Positions 27,269 through 37,500 of a stretch of DNA of 64,000 bases are shown piece by piece. Location: the NCBI GenBank assembly GCA_965646445.1, contig CBFFZW010000005.1:1-64000 (forward strand), given 5' to 3'. This stretch comes from UBA11524 sp965646445 (GTDB taxonomy: Bacteria; Bacillota; Clostridia; Christensenellales; Aristaeellaceae). The stretch's first letter is position 1. Every line of letters begins with the position of its first letter. The notes below the pieces were generated by a model. It worked only from the letters and a program-made list of their open reading frames with translations. It had not been told where the DNA came from and ran no database searches. The translations under genes and the position numbers were made by a program.

Positions 27269-27414
27269 GGGGAAGTGCAGGAAAAAATCAGGCTTCGCGC
27301 GGGGAAAATGCGGCCCCGGCAAGATTGTGACCAGGGAGGACAGGTTGGCACGAGCCTTCGCGTGAATATGGAAAATGCCGGAGAGCACGCTGGCCCTCCG
27401 ACATCTTCCGGGGT

Positions 27415-27939
27415 TTACGGCAGCTTGACGATATACGCCGCGCCGATCTGGGCGGGCAGGGACATGGTCATCGCGCCGCTGAAGTACACCCGCAGGCGCG
27501 CGCCGGCGGTCACATCGGACATCAGGGCTTCCGGGGCGTTGACAATGACCAGCTCGCCGTCATCCCGGGTGAGGGCGAAGCTGCCCTCCTGAACCTCGCC
27601 CACCACGCCGTCAAAGGCGGTGGCGCGAACCGTCTGTGCGTAAACCTGACCAGGCAGGGAACGGGTCATAATGCCGTCGTAGATGACATAAACATAATCG
27701 CCCACGCCAAGGCCGTCCTGTCCGGGAATGCTGATCTCCATTACGGTGTCATCGTCCAGGTTGGCCTGCACCTGCTGGCCGTCGTCGGTGGTGATGAGCA
27801 TGGCGTCCCCGGTCAGCATGGTGACAACGCCGCTGATGTCCACAAGGTCCGCGGCAGGGGCTTCGACATCAGTGGGAAGCGCTCCGGCGCCGGTCAGGGC
27901 GAAGGCGGCGGTGAGAAGAATCGCAAAAAGCTTGTTCAT
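27415..27939 (-). CDS. Secreted protein with an internal repeat, function unknown
   Basis: 174 residues with a signal peptide (MNKLFAILLTAAFALTGAGA). I do not recognise a family. The mature part is beta-rich and looks like two similar halves of about 65 residues: the first ends YVIYDGIMTRSLPGQVYAQT and the second RVYFSGAMTMSLPAQIGAAY, so it probably arose by duplication of an OB- or SH3-like barrel. ACAGGAGG provides a strong translation start. It stands alone, divergent from the next gene. It could be periplasmic or cell-surface associated. Confidence 0.7.
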   Translation of the reverse strand: MNKLFAILLTAAFALTGAGALPTDVEAPAADLVDISGVVTMLTGDAMLITTDDGQQVQANLDDDTVMEISIPGQDGLGVGDYVYVIYDGIMTRSLPGQVYAQTVRATAFDGVVGEVQEGSFALTRDDGELVIVNAPEALMSDVTAGARLRVYFSGAMTMSLPAQIGAAYIVKLP

Positions 27940-28146
27940 GGTGGTACCTCCTGTGTGTTGGTTTCATCCTATCAGACGAAGCATGGCGCGAAATGTTCCC
28001 GCCATTGAAAAAATTTTTTTCGGCTCATGCAGATCGGCTATGCTGCGCGGCAGGCAAACGGGAAGGGGGTTGCCAGTTCTGGTGACATTTGGAGCGGCTT
28101 CCAAGCATTGATGGGGAGAAAAAATGTATCAAATAAGCATAATGGG

Positions 28147-28175
28147 ATGACAAAATCATCTATTTCAGCTATAAT
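28147..28175 (+). promoter_or_regulatory. Promoter of the 526-residue secreted protein
   Basis: ATGACA (28147-28152), 17 bases, TATAAT (28170-28175). The remainder of the divergent gap 27940-28236 shows only an A/T-rich patch (near 28005-28020). Confidence 0.65.
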
Positions 28176-28236
28176 AATCTCTGTCAAGATGCTGGTACGA
28201 AAGGCGCGGCATCAATTCCAAGAGGAGGATGGACAC

Positions 28237-29817
28237 ATGAAAAAGATTTCTGCTCTGCTTCTGGCGCTCCTGATGCTGGCCCTGCCGGCCATGAGCCTGG
28301 CGGCTACCAACGTGACGGTGACGCTCTCGCCCGCGGAGGAACTGGCGGCGATGCTGGGCGACGAGATCGGGGGCATCTACCGCGATATGGTGAACGCCCT
28401 GGGCCTTACGGGCTACAAGGATGCGGAAGGCCATCAGGGCGGCGTGGCGCTGTGCCTGAACGGCGCGGAGGTGGCGTCCTTTGACGCCGCGGCCAAGGAT
28501 AATACCCTTTATTTGAAGAGCAACTTCCTGGGCGACAAGGTGCTGGCGGTAAACGAGGAGGAATGGCAGCCCCTGCTGGAGCGGCTCATTGACCTGCTCG
28601 CGTCGGCTGGCGGCCTGGACGCGGACGATGTGCAGCAGATGAAGGCCGAGCTGGCGGCCGCCATGGTCGGCGGTCTGAGCCAGAGCGCCGCGCCGCAGCT
28701 GACCGAGGCCGACATCCTGGCCCTGGACTGGACGCCCGCGATCGAGGCGGTCATGCCCGTGGCGGAAAAGGCCGAGGTGGCGGAAGTCAAGGAACAGCCC
28801 GAAGGCTGTGATGCCGCCAGCCAGATGATGACCATGGTGCTGACCGGCAAGGATATTGTCGCGGTGTACCAGGCGATGGCCCAGGTGCTGGGCTCCAGCA
28901 ACGCGATCATGGCTTATCTGGATACGACGCTGGCCACCGCGGGCATGACTGGCACGGCGCTGCTGGACGCCATGGTGGAGGAGATGAAAACGTCCACCGC
29001 CAACATGAAGGATGTCACCGTCACCGTTTATATGAACGAGGCGGGCGACGTGGTGTGCGTCGATATGCCCGTGGAGATTGTTGACGAGGACGAGACGGTG
29101 AAGGTTGCCGCCAGCTACAAGCGGCTGACCGACGAGCACGGCGTCAACCACCGGTTCACCATGCCCATGACCGCTGACGGCGAGCAGCTGCTGGCCTTTG
29201 ACCTGAATGTGCTGGATGCCGGCGACGCGGGCATGCTCACCCTGGATGCCAACCTGGCGGATGTGCTGAAGCTGACGGCCAGCGGCGTCTTTGACGATGA
29301 GAACATGGACATCACCACGACCCTGGCGGCGGATGACATGAATATTGAGGTCAAGGTCGTCGGGTCAAAGGAGGCCACCGACTTCAGCCTGACCATGGAC
29401 ATGGACGGCGCAACGATCGCCCTGGCCGTCAACAATGTGACCACGCAGAGTGAGAAGGAAACCGTGCGCACCGGCTCGGTGAACGTGGGCGTGACGGAGC
29501 AGGGTACCACCATGGGCCTGCTGGGCAATTATGCCGCGGTCTCCGCGACGGACGGCTCTGCCGATAAGGTGATGTGCGAGCTTGGCGTGGATCTGATGGG
29601 CAACCAGCTGCCGCTGGTGACGGTGATGGTCGACATCGACCGCACGGCGGAAGCCAAGGCCTCCATCGTGACCGAGGACGCCATCCACCCCGCTCAGCTG
29701 ACCGACGAGGAGTTGAACGCCCTGGGCGCGGAGATCGCTCAGACGGCCATGAACCAGGCGATTGTCCTGATGCAGAGCCTGCCCGAGAGCATTTTGAACC
29801 TGATGATGGCGCAGTAA
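28237..29817 (+). CDS. Large secreted acidic protein, function unknown
   Basis: 526 residues starting MKKISALLLALLMLALPAMSLA, a signal peptide with an Ala-x-Ala cleavage site and no lipobox. AGAGGAGGATG sets the start; the longer ORF upstream is not coding-like. The mature protein is acidic and Ala/Asp/Val-rich, with many alternating strand patterns in the second half (VTVTVYMNEAGDVVCVDMPV, then repeated LDANLAD/TTLAADDMN segments) resembling a long beta-sheet lipid- or solute-carrier fold. No known domain is recognised. Own promoter and a strong terminator make it a single-gene unit. Confidence 0.7.
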   Translation: MKKISALLLALLMLALPAMSLAATNVTVTLSPAEELAAMLGDEIGGIYRDMVNALGLTGYKDAEGHQGGVALCLNGAEVASFDAAAKDNTLYLKSNFLGDKVLAVNEEEWQPLLERLIDLLASAGGLDADDVQQMKAELAAAMVGGLSQSAAPQLTEADILALDWTPAIEAVMPVAEKAEVAEVKEQPEGCDAASQMMTMVLTGKDIVAVYQAMAQVLGSSNAIMAYLDTTLATAGMTGTALLDAMVEEMKTSTANMKDVTVTVYMNEAGDVVCVDMPVEIVDEDETVKVAASYKRLTDEHGVNHRFTMPMTADGEQLLAFDLNVLDAGDAGMLTLDANLADVLKLTASGVFDDENMDITTTLAADDMNIEVKVVGSKEATDFSLTMDMDGATIALAVNNVTTQSEKETVRTGSVNVGVTEQGTTMGLLGNYAAVSATDGSADKVMCELGVDLMGNQLPLVTVMVDIDRTAEAKASIVTEDAIHPAQLTDEELNALGAEIAQTAMNQAIVLMQSLPESILNLMMAQ

Positions 29818-29836
29818 ACGGGTCGGAAATAGAAGC

Positions 29837-29876
29837 AAGCGGGGTACGCGGTTGAAGCTGCGTACCCCGCTTTTTT
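29837..29876 (+). terminator. Rho-independent terminator
   Basis: AAGCGGGGTACGC (29837-29849) pairs with GCGTACCCCGCTT (29860-29872) followed by T's; it marks the end of the GC-rich block before the AT-richer ABC exporter. Confidence 0.92.
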
Positions 29877-29937
29877 GCGTCCAAAGCGAGCTTTTGCAAT
29901 CACTTTTCGGCATTGATTTTGCGATCATGATGACGTG

Positions 29938-31553
29938 TCAACGGCTGGACAATACATCTTCGCTGCAAAACCCCTCCTGTGTCAAGCGCACGGCGCGGGT
30001 GCAATCCTTCCTCGGATATGGATCGTGCGAGATAATGATTAAAGTTTTGTCGTGCAAATGCTGAAGGATATAGTCCCATACGGCTTTTTTGCTGTCTGTA
30101 TCCACAAAGTTGAAAGGTTCGTCCAAAATGTAGATTTCAGCCTCATTGGACAGACTTCGCATGATTTGTAATTGTTTTTTCTGCCCGGAAGACAGATTGC
30201 TTCCGTTTTTGCGGATTGGCTGATCCTTGATGCGGGAAACAATCCCGTCTTCGATCACGGGATATCCCCAGAAATTATCGTCAACAGTGCCTTCAATGAG
30301 AAAGGGCTCCGAGGGAATCAATACGACTTTTTTTCTGATGGCTTCTGGTGAAAGCTGCGAATATGCGTGAGCGTTATAGAAGATCTCGCCTTGTGCGGGC
30401 CGATACATGGCGGAAAGCAAGTACGCCAGAGACGTTTTTCCAGAGCCGTTATTTCCAGCGATAAAGAGACGTTCTCCCGGCTGAATGTCCAAATGGAGAT
30501 GCTGAAAAATGGCATGATCCAAATATGCGAACCCTACATCGCGCAGCGTCAGACGCTCGAGCGGAGGAAGCGAGGCGCATTGGTTGATGGCGGACGGATC
30601 AGATGCGGCGTCGTGGAAGTCCTGCAGTCTCTGAATCGAAAGCTGCTTAACTTTGATGTCGCGGGATATGGACATGAATTCCATTAGGCTGCTGACAATT
30701 CGTATATAGTATGACGTAAAAATCTGGATTGTACCGATGGTTATCGCCCCGTTCAATACACAAAAAGCGCCGATCACGGTTATGGCAGCCCCCATGAGAT
30801 TGCTGCAATTGAATAGAACAGCGGAATCGTAAGCAATATTGACTTTCGCTGAACTTAATCTTGTATGGAACAATTGATCCAGAAATGCTGTGCTCTTTTT
30901 AGAAAAAAAGGTTCCGCATTCATGGCGCGTATACTCTCAGCGCCTGCAAAGCACTCATCCACAAGATCATTCAGTTTTTCTTCCTGCGCAATAAGCGCCG
31001 CCTGTCTTTGCCTGATGAGCGGGATCAACAGTCGATTTCCTGCAAAAACTGCAATTATACCAACAAGAAGGACACAGGTCAGGGGGATATTGATGAAAAA
31101 TAGATAGACCATCATTGCAACTGCCATTATGGCATTGCGGATCATATGAGGAATGGTTGTGGTGCCTATACGCTCAATGCTTTGCGTATCTTGATTTACC
31201 AAGCGAACGATCTGGCCAAATTTCTGGGCGCGTATCCGGGAAAAGTGCATTCGCAGCAGGTCACCAACTGTCCTTCTGTGCATTTCATTGCTGAGTGAGC
31301 CTTTGGCGTATTCTTCGATATAACTCATCAAGGTGTCAAGCAATGCGGTGATAACAAGTAAACCGACATAACAAATCGCTACAGACATTAACCCCGAAGG
31401 ATCGCCGGCAACGGCCAAATCAATGACCTCTTTCTCAAGCACAGGGGAAATCAGCGATTCACCGAGAAAATAGATCAGCAATAGGAAGTACGCCAGTGAG
31501 AGCCATTTATGCTTACTGACAAATTGGATCATTAAGTGCCAAGCGTCCTTCAT
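29938..31553 (-). CDS. ABC exporter (fused membrane and ATPase domains), frameshifted
   Basis: About 538 codons when joined. Residues 1-300 hold six membrane segments of a type I exporter; the ATPase domain has Walker A GNNGSGKTS, signature NLSSGQKKQ, Walker B IYILDEPFNFVD and the H-loop ISHD. The frame breaks near 30883-30885: one extra base in a run of three A (T on the coding strand) would give QHFLDQLFHTRLSS. Such half-size exporters move peptides, lipids or drugs; a bacteriocin or signalling peptide is possible given the small ORF just upstream. AAAGGAGG precedes the ATG. Codon and base use are more AT-rich than neighbours, suggesting transfer. Confidence 0.85.
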
Positions 31554-31614
31554 AACTTTTCCTCCTTTTTGAGAGCGCCTTGAGGCGGGTACGGATGACT
31601 TTTCTTTTCCTTAA

Positions 31615-31695
31615 TCAGTCAATCGGGTTGATGATTCCATGCTTATTCCTTGGGTCTTCGCTGCTCGCTTCATCAAGAATGCTTATCGTTCTCAT
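31615..31695 (-). CDS. 26-residue ORF upstream of the ABC exporter
   Basis: ATG at 31695 to TGA at 31615, starting MRTISILDEASSEDPRNK and ending NPID. It lies between a strong promoter and the exporter gene, 61 bases before it, and its start overlaps the stop of a 9-codon ORF (31692-31721). A partial site (AAAGGGAT) lies upstream. Its N-terminal half is a plausible leader (acidic, ending before SSEDPRN), with no Cys. It could be a peptide precursor exported by the transporter, a leader peptide controlling it, or chance: an ORF this short has little statistical weight. Confidence 0.35.
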   Translation of the reverse strand: MRTISILDEASSEDPRNKHGIINPID

Positions 31696-31751
31696 CGTCT
31701 TATCCCTTTGTGACCAAACATGAGAATGCGGGGGAGAGTACTAATGCACAG

Positions 31752-31796
31752 GTTAATCATTAACTTTATCATATGCTTTTTTTTGACAAATGTCAA
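31752..31796 (-). promoter_or_regulatory. Exporter promoter bracketed by two palindromes
   Basis: On the minus strand TTGACA (31791-31796), 17 bases, TATGAT (31768-31773). The -35 box is one arm of TTGACA-AA-TGTCAA (31783-31796), and the predicted start site falls in the perfect palindrome GTTAATCATTAAC (31752-31764). Both would suit repressor binding; no regulator gene adjoins. The leader from here to the exporter gene, about 200 bases, contains only the 9- and 26-codon ORFs. Confidence 0.7.
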
Positions 31797-31869
31797 TAGA
31801 GTTATTGGCGTGAAGGCAATCAACTTTATAGCGCTGCGCTAAGTCTTCTCACCTTTTTTCCGCCAAACC

Positions 31870-31898
31870 TTCACATTTCCCCCGCGATGTGCTATAAT
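31870..31898 (+). promoter_or_regulatory. Promoter of the CNNM/CorC-type gene
   Basis: TTCACA (31870-31875), 17 bases, TATAAT (31893-31898), 50 bases before the GTG start. Confidence 0.75.
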
Positions 31899-31947
31899 CA
31901 AAATAGCACCCATTTTCAAGCGGTGCAAGAGATAAGGAGTGATTTTT

Positions 31948-33309
31948 GTGTCTGCCGACCCATGGGGTGGCCCGCTACTGCTTCAGCTGGTACTGATCCT
32001 CATCAACGGATGGTTTGCCGCCACGGAGGTGGCCGTCCTGTCCCTCAATGACGCGAAGCTCCACCACGACGCCGAGGAGGGCGACAAGGTGGCGGCGCAG
32101 CTGCTCAGGCTGTCCGAAACGCCCAACAAGTTCCTGTCCACCATTCAGGTGTGCATCACCCTGGCTGGCTTCCTGGGCAGCGCCTTCGCGGCGGATCGCT
32201 TCGCATCCAGGCTGGCTGGAGCGTTCATAGCCGCGGGAGCCGCCATTGATCCCGGCGTGCTCAACAGCATCTGCGTGGTGCTGATTACCCTGATTTTGTC
32301 CTACTTCACCCTGGTGCTGGGCGAATTGGTGCCCAAGCGCATCGCCATGCAGCAGCCCGAGCGGATGGCCCGGATGGCCTGCCGGGTGCTGATGGTCTGC
32401 TCCACGCTGTTCAAGCCGGTGGTGTGGCTGCTGTCGGTGTCCACCAACGGCATCCTGCGGATCATCGGCATCGACCCCCACGCCGAGACGGAGGAGGTCA
32501 CGGAGGAAGAAATCCGCATGATGGTGGACATGGGCGGCGAGACCGGGGCCATCGAGGAAACCGAGAAGGAAATGATCGAGAACATCTTCGAGTTCAACAA
32601 TCGCTCGGCGGAAGACGTGATGACCCACCGCACCAACGTGACCAGCCTGCAGGTGGACGCCGACAAGGAAACGGTGATCCAGGCCATCCGCGAAACGGGC
32701 CTGAGCCGCTTCCCGGTCTACGATAAGGACATGGATGACATCATCGGCACGCTGAACGCGCGTTCCTTCCTGCTCAACGAGCAGTCCGACGCGCCCAAGT
32801 CCATGCGGGAGCTGCTGCGGGACGCTTACTTTGTCCCCGAGACCGTTCAGGCGGACGCGCTGTTCCGGGATATGCAGCTGAAGAAAATCCACATGGCGAT
32901 TGTGGTGGACGAATACGGCGGCATGAGCGGCATAGTGACCATGGAGGATCTGCTGGAGGAGATTGTCGGCAACATTTACGATGAATATGACCCCCAGGCG
33001 GAGGCGGACATCACGCGGGTGGACGACGATACCTGGCGGATTTCCGGCGCGGCAGCGCTGGAGGACGTGGCGGAAGCCCTCGATATTGAGCTGCCGCTGG
33101 ACGAGGAATACGACACCCTGGGCGGTCTGGTGTTCAGTCAGTTCACGCTGATTCCCCAGGACGGCAGCACCCCCGAGGTGGATGTGGCCGGGCTCCATGT
33201 GCAGGTGGAACGCATCGTGGATCACCGGGTGGAGCTGGCGTTGGTCAGCAAGATTCCCCAGGCGGCGGATGCGCCGGCGGAAGGCGACGAAGAGCGCCAG
33301 GAGGAATAA
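31948..33309 (+). CDS. CNNM/CorC-type (HlyC/CorC family) membrane protein
   Basis: 453 residues. An N-terminal DUF21/CNNM domain with four membrane segments (about 5-185; NGWFAATEVAVLSLNDAKL, LVLGELVPKRIAMQQPE), a pair of CBS domains (about 205-325; MTHRTNVTSLQVD, AIVVDEYGGMSGIVTMEDLLEEIVG) and a C-terminal CorC_HlyC domain (about 345-430; LPLDEEYDTLGGLVFSQF). These proteins mediate Mg2+ (or Co2+) export or are called hemolysin-like. GTG 31948 is chosen because AAGGAGTG sits six bases upstream; a GTG at 31939 lies inside that site. Confidence 0.93.
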   Translation: MSADPWGGPLLLQLVLILINGWFAATEVAVLSLNDAKLHHDAEEGDKVAAQLLRLSETPNKFLSTIQVCITLAGFLGSAFAADRFASRLAGAFIAAGAAIDPGVLNSICVVLITLILSYFTLVLGELVPKRIAMQQPERMARMACRVLMVCSTLFKPVVWLLSVSTNGILRIIGIDPHAETEEVTEEEIRMMVDMGGETGAIEETEKEMIENIFEFNNRSAEDVMTHRTNVTSLQVDADKETVIQAIRETGLSRFPVYDKDMDDIIGTLNARSFLLNEQSDAPKSMRELLRDAYFVPETVQADALFRDMQLKKIHMAIVVDEYGGMSGIVTMEDLLEEIVGNIYDEYDPQAEADITRVDDDTWRISGAAALEDVAEALDIELPLDEEYDTLGGLVFSQFTLIPQDGSTPEVDVAGLHVQVERIVDHRVELALVSKIPQAADAPAEGDEERQEE

Positions 33310-33319
33310 GCCAACAAAA

Positions 33320-33390
33320 ATCCCGGCAGGTACGGCTTCAAAACCGACTGCCGGGATCTTTTTATTTTCAAGAACCGACCAAGGTCGGTT
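33320..33390. terminator. Terminator pair between the CorC-type and degV genes
   Basis: ATCCCGGCAG (33320-33329) pairs with CTGCCGGGAT (33348-33357) followed by CTTTTTATTTT for the plus strand. A second hairpin, AACCGACC/GGTCGGTT (33373-33390), lies next to the degV stop and may serve the minus strand. Confidence 0.85.
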
Positions 33391-33402
33391 TTGGAAAATG
33401 CC

Positions 33403-34269
33403 TCAGTCCGCGTACTGCACGATGGCGCCCAGCAGGCCAGGGCCTGTGTGGATGGCCAAAGCGGGGCTCACGGGGCTGATGAAGGAGGACACCACGTCCA
33501 GCCTTTCCAGGAAGCGATCCCGCAGCTTGACGGCCTCCTCATAGGCAGCGCCGTGAACGATGGCGATGCGAACCTTCCGTCCCTCATAGCGCCGGATGAA
33601 TTCCTCCGTCATGGCGTTCAGGGCGTTGGTGAAGCCGCGGGCCTTCACCAGGGTGTTGTAAACGCCGTCGCTGTTGACATAAATCACGGGTTTGATCTGC
33701 AGAAGGGAGCCCACTACGCCCTCCACCAGACCGATGCGCCCGCCCTTGCGCAGGAATTCCAGCGTGCGGATGACGAACGCGCCCAGCTGCGTCTTCCGCA
33801 GACGCTCCACCCGGGCGATCACGTCGTCCACCGGGCTGCCGCCTTCGAGGGCCTCGGCGGCTTCCAGCACCAGAAGCCCCAGCCCGCAGGAAAGGGTTTT
33901 GGTATCCACCACGTCAATCCGCATAGGCGCGCAGTCCTCCGCCATCAGCCGAACCATGTTGTAGGTGCCGGACAGGCTGGCGCTGAGGGTCAGGTGCAGG
34001 ATGCGGGTGCAGCCCTCGGCCTGCAAGCCGCGGTACAGGGCGGTGACGTCCTCCGGCAGCGGCAGAGAGGTCTTGGGCAGTTCTTTTTTCAGCAGCTCGT
34101 AGAGCTCCTCCTGGCCGATTTCAAGCCGATCCCGGAACTCCCCCTGGCTGGTGGCCACGCGCAGGGAGACCGTGCGGATGTCGTATTGCTGCAGCTGTTC
34201 CTCGCTCAGGTCGCAGGAGGTATCCGTCACCAGCGCCACCCGGTCTTCGCCAATGTGGAACATCGTCAT
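33403..34269 (-). CDS. DegV-family fatty-acid-binding protein
   Basis: 288 residues. VALVTDTSCDLSEEQLQQYDI at the start, HLTLSASLSGTYN (about 93-105) and FLRKGGRIGLVEGVVGSLLQIKPVIY (about 165-190) are the conserved parts of DegV/FakB proteins, which bind fatty acids and present them to the kinase FakA for incorporation into phospholipids. No FakA gene is near. Cytosolic. AAAGGAAAG before the ATG at 34269. Confidence 0.93.
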   Translation of the reverse strand: MTMFHIGEDRVALVTDTSCDLSEEQLQQYDIRTVSLRVATSQGEFRDRLEIGQEELYELLKKELPKTSLPLPEDVTALYRGLQAEGCTRILHLTLSASLSGTYNMVRLMAEDCAPMRIDVVDTKTLSCGLGLLVLEAAEALEGGSPVDDVIARVERLRKTQLGAFVIRTLEFLRKGGRIGLVEGVVGSLLQIKPVIYVNSDGVYNTLVKARGFTNALNAMTEEFIRRYEGRKVRIAIVHGAAYEEAVKLRDRFLERLDVVSSFISPVSPALAIHTGPGLLGAIVQYAD

Positions 34270-34308
34270 CTTTCCTTTCCCAGGGGTGCGGACACCCGTC
34301 TTTCATCT

Positions 34309-34336
34309 ATTATATCACGGGGGCAGGGCAAGTCAA
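34309..34336 (-). promoter_or_regulatory. degV promoter
   Basis: Minus strand TTGACT (34331-34336), 16 bases, TATAAT (34309-34314). Confidence 0.7.
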
Positions 34337-34418
34337 GCGCGGCAGGCGGAGAGCACGGGAAAATTTGCGCTTTTTCTACCAGAATGGATGTTTTGAATGT
34401 AAATCTTGCCGGGAAGCG

Positions 34419-34447
34419 TTGACAAGCGGGGACGGTTGATTTACCAT
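34419..34447 (+). promoter_or_regulatory. Promoter of the SdrD_B-repeat protein
   Basis: TTGACA (34419-34424), 17 bases, TACCAT (34442-34447), 69 bases before the start codon. Confidence 0.65.
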
Positions 34448-34516
34448 ATACATGATATGAGCAAAAGTGGCAGAGCGCGGGTTTTTGAGCCCGATGAATG
34501 CGGAGGATCGACGCTT

Positions 34517-37500
34517 ATGAGCAAGCTGATAAAAACCTTCCTGGCCTGGGTGCTGCTGACGGCGCTGGCGCTGGTTCCGGCTTCCGGGGCCGTGGCGGAG
34601 GCAACCACGCTGTCCATCACCCTGGCGGGGCTGACGGCGATTCCCGGAGGCGCGTGGCAGTCCGTGGCACTGATGGGCAGCTTTGTCGTCCAGCAGGACG
34701 GGAAGGAGATCGGCACCCTGGAGGCGGGCGGCGGCGCGTCGCTGCCCCTTGCCGGCAGCGGCAACGTGACGCTTGTGCCCGTGGCGGACAGTATGCCCCA
34801 GGGCTATCTGATTCAAACGGGCGGATACAGCGTTTCCATCACCGAGGGCCGGGCCAACAACGCGCCTGTGATGCTCTATGCCGACGCGGGCCTTTTCACC
34901 CTGCAGACAGCGGGCATTTGCGAGTTTATCATGACCACGCCCGAGGGTGAGGAAGTCGCCTTTGCCACGGATGAAACGGGGGCCTACGCCTCCGAAGCGG
35001 TGCCCAGCGGCGTGTACCTGATCCATCAGGTGAGCGGGCCGGAAGGCGCGGAGCTCTGGCCGGATTTCCTGCTGACCATCGCGGCCTATCGCGGCCAGCC
35101 GGAGCAGATCGTGGCGGTGGACGAGGCTTACGCCATCCTGGCGGCGGCGCCCACGGCTTCGCCCGCCCCCACCGAGGCGCCCACGGCTGAACCTACCATC
35201 GCGCCGACGCCCGAGGTCACAGAGGCCCCGGCGGCAACCGCGACATCCACGCCGTCAGCCACACCCGCGGATACCGCGACTTTGGCTCCTGCGCGCGGCA
35301 GCGTGGCGCTGAAGGCCAACGGCGCGGTGCCCTACGCCGTCTCCCAGGACGGCGTGACGCTGGCGGAGGGCGTGACGCCTGCGGACGGAAGCTCGGCCGT
35401 GGTGGAATTGGAACCCGGCGATTATGTGATGACGGCGGAAATTCCGGCAGGCTGGGCGCTTCTGAGCCTCAATGACAGCACCGTGGCAATGAAGGGTCAG
35501 GTGATGTGGGTGGCCAGCGTGGCCCAGGATAACACAAGCAGCTTCGCGCTCACCCTGGCGCGGCTGGGCGGCCTGACAGGGGAAATGCCGCATATTACCG
35601 GCGCGTCGCTGACGGCGGAGGGACCCTCCGGCACGGTGACGGTTCCGGCGGACGGCGCGTATCGCCTGGAAGAGCTGCTCCCCGGCAGCTACCGCGTGAC
35701 GGTCAGCCTGCCCCAGGGACGCTATACCGGCGAGGGCTGGGCGTTCACGGAGGACGGCGAGGGCGTGACCGCAGCCCTGGAGGCCCTGGTGGAGGAAGGG
35801 GAGATGTCGGCGCTGCCCGCCATCAGCCCTGAGCTTATGGCCAGCGTCAGCGGCGAGGCCGTGGACGGCGAGGGCCATGCCCTGGCAGGGGCGGTCGTGT
35901 CCCTGACGGATGCGGGCGGGCAGGAGCGGCAGTTCACCGTGGGCGAGGACGGCCAGTGGCGCTTCGCGGAGCTTCCGGCGGGCCGGTATACGCTTCGCCT
36001 GCGGACGACAACGGGCATGGCAGCCCCCGACCAGAGCATCGAGCTGAGCGCCGGACAGGAGGCGTCGGGGATCCGCGTGACGGCGGCCCAGCCCGGCAGC
36101 ATCTGCGTTAACGCCTTCCTGGACAGCAACAGCAATGGCCGTCAGGGCGAATACGAGCGTCCTGTGGCGAATATCACGGTCAGCGCCATCCCTGCGGGGA
36201 GCGCCGACGGCCAGGCGGTGGCCAGCGCCGTCACGGGGAAAAACGGTCAGGCGGTGCTGGAAGGCCTGGCCCCCGGCCAGTATATCCTGCGGGTGCAGCT
36301 GCCCATGGGCTACGGATACGGGCCCTTCAGTGAGGCGGGGCGCCTGAACGCCAGCATGCTGCGGGAGAGCGCGGAGTCCGTTCAGGACAGCGACCCCGTC
36401 ACGGTTGCCTCCGGCATGGAGACGCAGGCCGGTGTGGGCGTCGCCAGCATGGCCACGGTGAGCGGCTATGTCTGGCTGGATGTCAACGGCGACGGTGTGC
36501 GGCAGAATGACGAGCCCGGTCAGGCCGGTGTGGTCATCGACCTGGTGGTGCGCGGCGGCGACACCCGCTATTCCCTGGTGACGGGGGAGGACGGCCATTA
36601 CGTCTTCGGCGCGGTGGAAGGCGGAGAATACAACATCCGCGCCACAGCCCCGGAGGGCCTGGCCTTCACCCAGTATACCAAGCAGGGCGGAAACAAGCGC
36701 TCCATCCTCACCACCGAGGGCAGCCGCAAGGGCACCAAGCTGGTGAACATCAAGGCCGGCACCGTGCTGGACGAGCAGAACATCGGTTTGGTGCGGGAGT
36801 CCGCGCTGGAGGTGCGGTGCTTCCTGGATGCCAACTACAACGGTTATTACGACGAGGGCGAGCTGCCCCTGCCTGGGGTGCGGGGCGAATTGTCCAAGCA
36901 GAACGGCACCCTGGTGGCCACCCGGGAATCCGACGAAAACGGCCTGATGCTGTTCGACGGTCTGCGCGCCAACATCTATTCCCTGCGGGCCGTGCTGCCC
37001 GAGGGCGCGGCCTTCACCATGGTTGCCGATGGCCCGGAGGGCAACCGCTTCAAGCCGCGGGACGGCCGCAGAGAAAACACCGTGGAGCCAATTGAGCTGG
37101 GCACCGCGGAGAGGAAATCCATGGTGGTGGGCGGCCTTCTGCCCGGCACCATCAGCGGCGTGTGCTATCTGGACGATAATTTCTCCGCCACCCGGGACGC
37201 CGGTGAGGACGTGGTTTCCGGCCTCACGGTGATTCTGCGGGACAGTGACGGCAACGAGATTGCTCGCTGCCGCACCAACGCCAAGGGCGCGTACAGCTTC
37301 ACGGGCGTCGCCCCCGGCAGCTATGTCATCGCGCTGAACGCCAAGCGCGGCTATGCCTTCACCAAGCTGGGCGAGGGCAACGTGGTCATCAATACGGGCG
37401 ACGGCGCGGGCGAGACGGCGGTCTTCGAGCTGCCCCTGGGTGAAAGCCGGGAAAACATGGACATTGGCATGATCCTCCCCGGCGTGGTACAGGGCCGCGT

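Noticed and set aside
27166..27414. Riboswitch or attenuator upstream of pyrG
   Set aside because: Apart from a clear promoter, I see no paired anti-terminator structure or conserved sensing motif.
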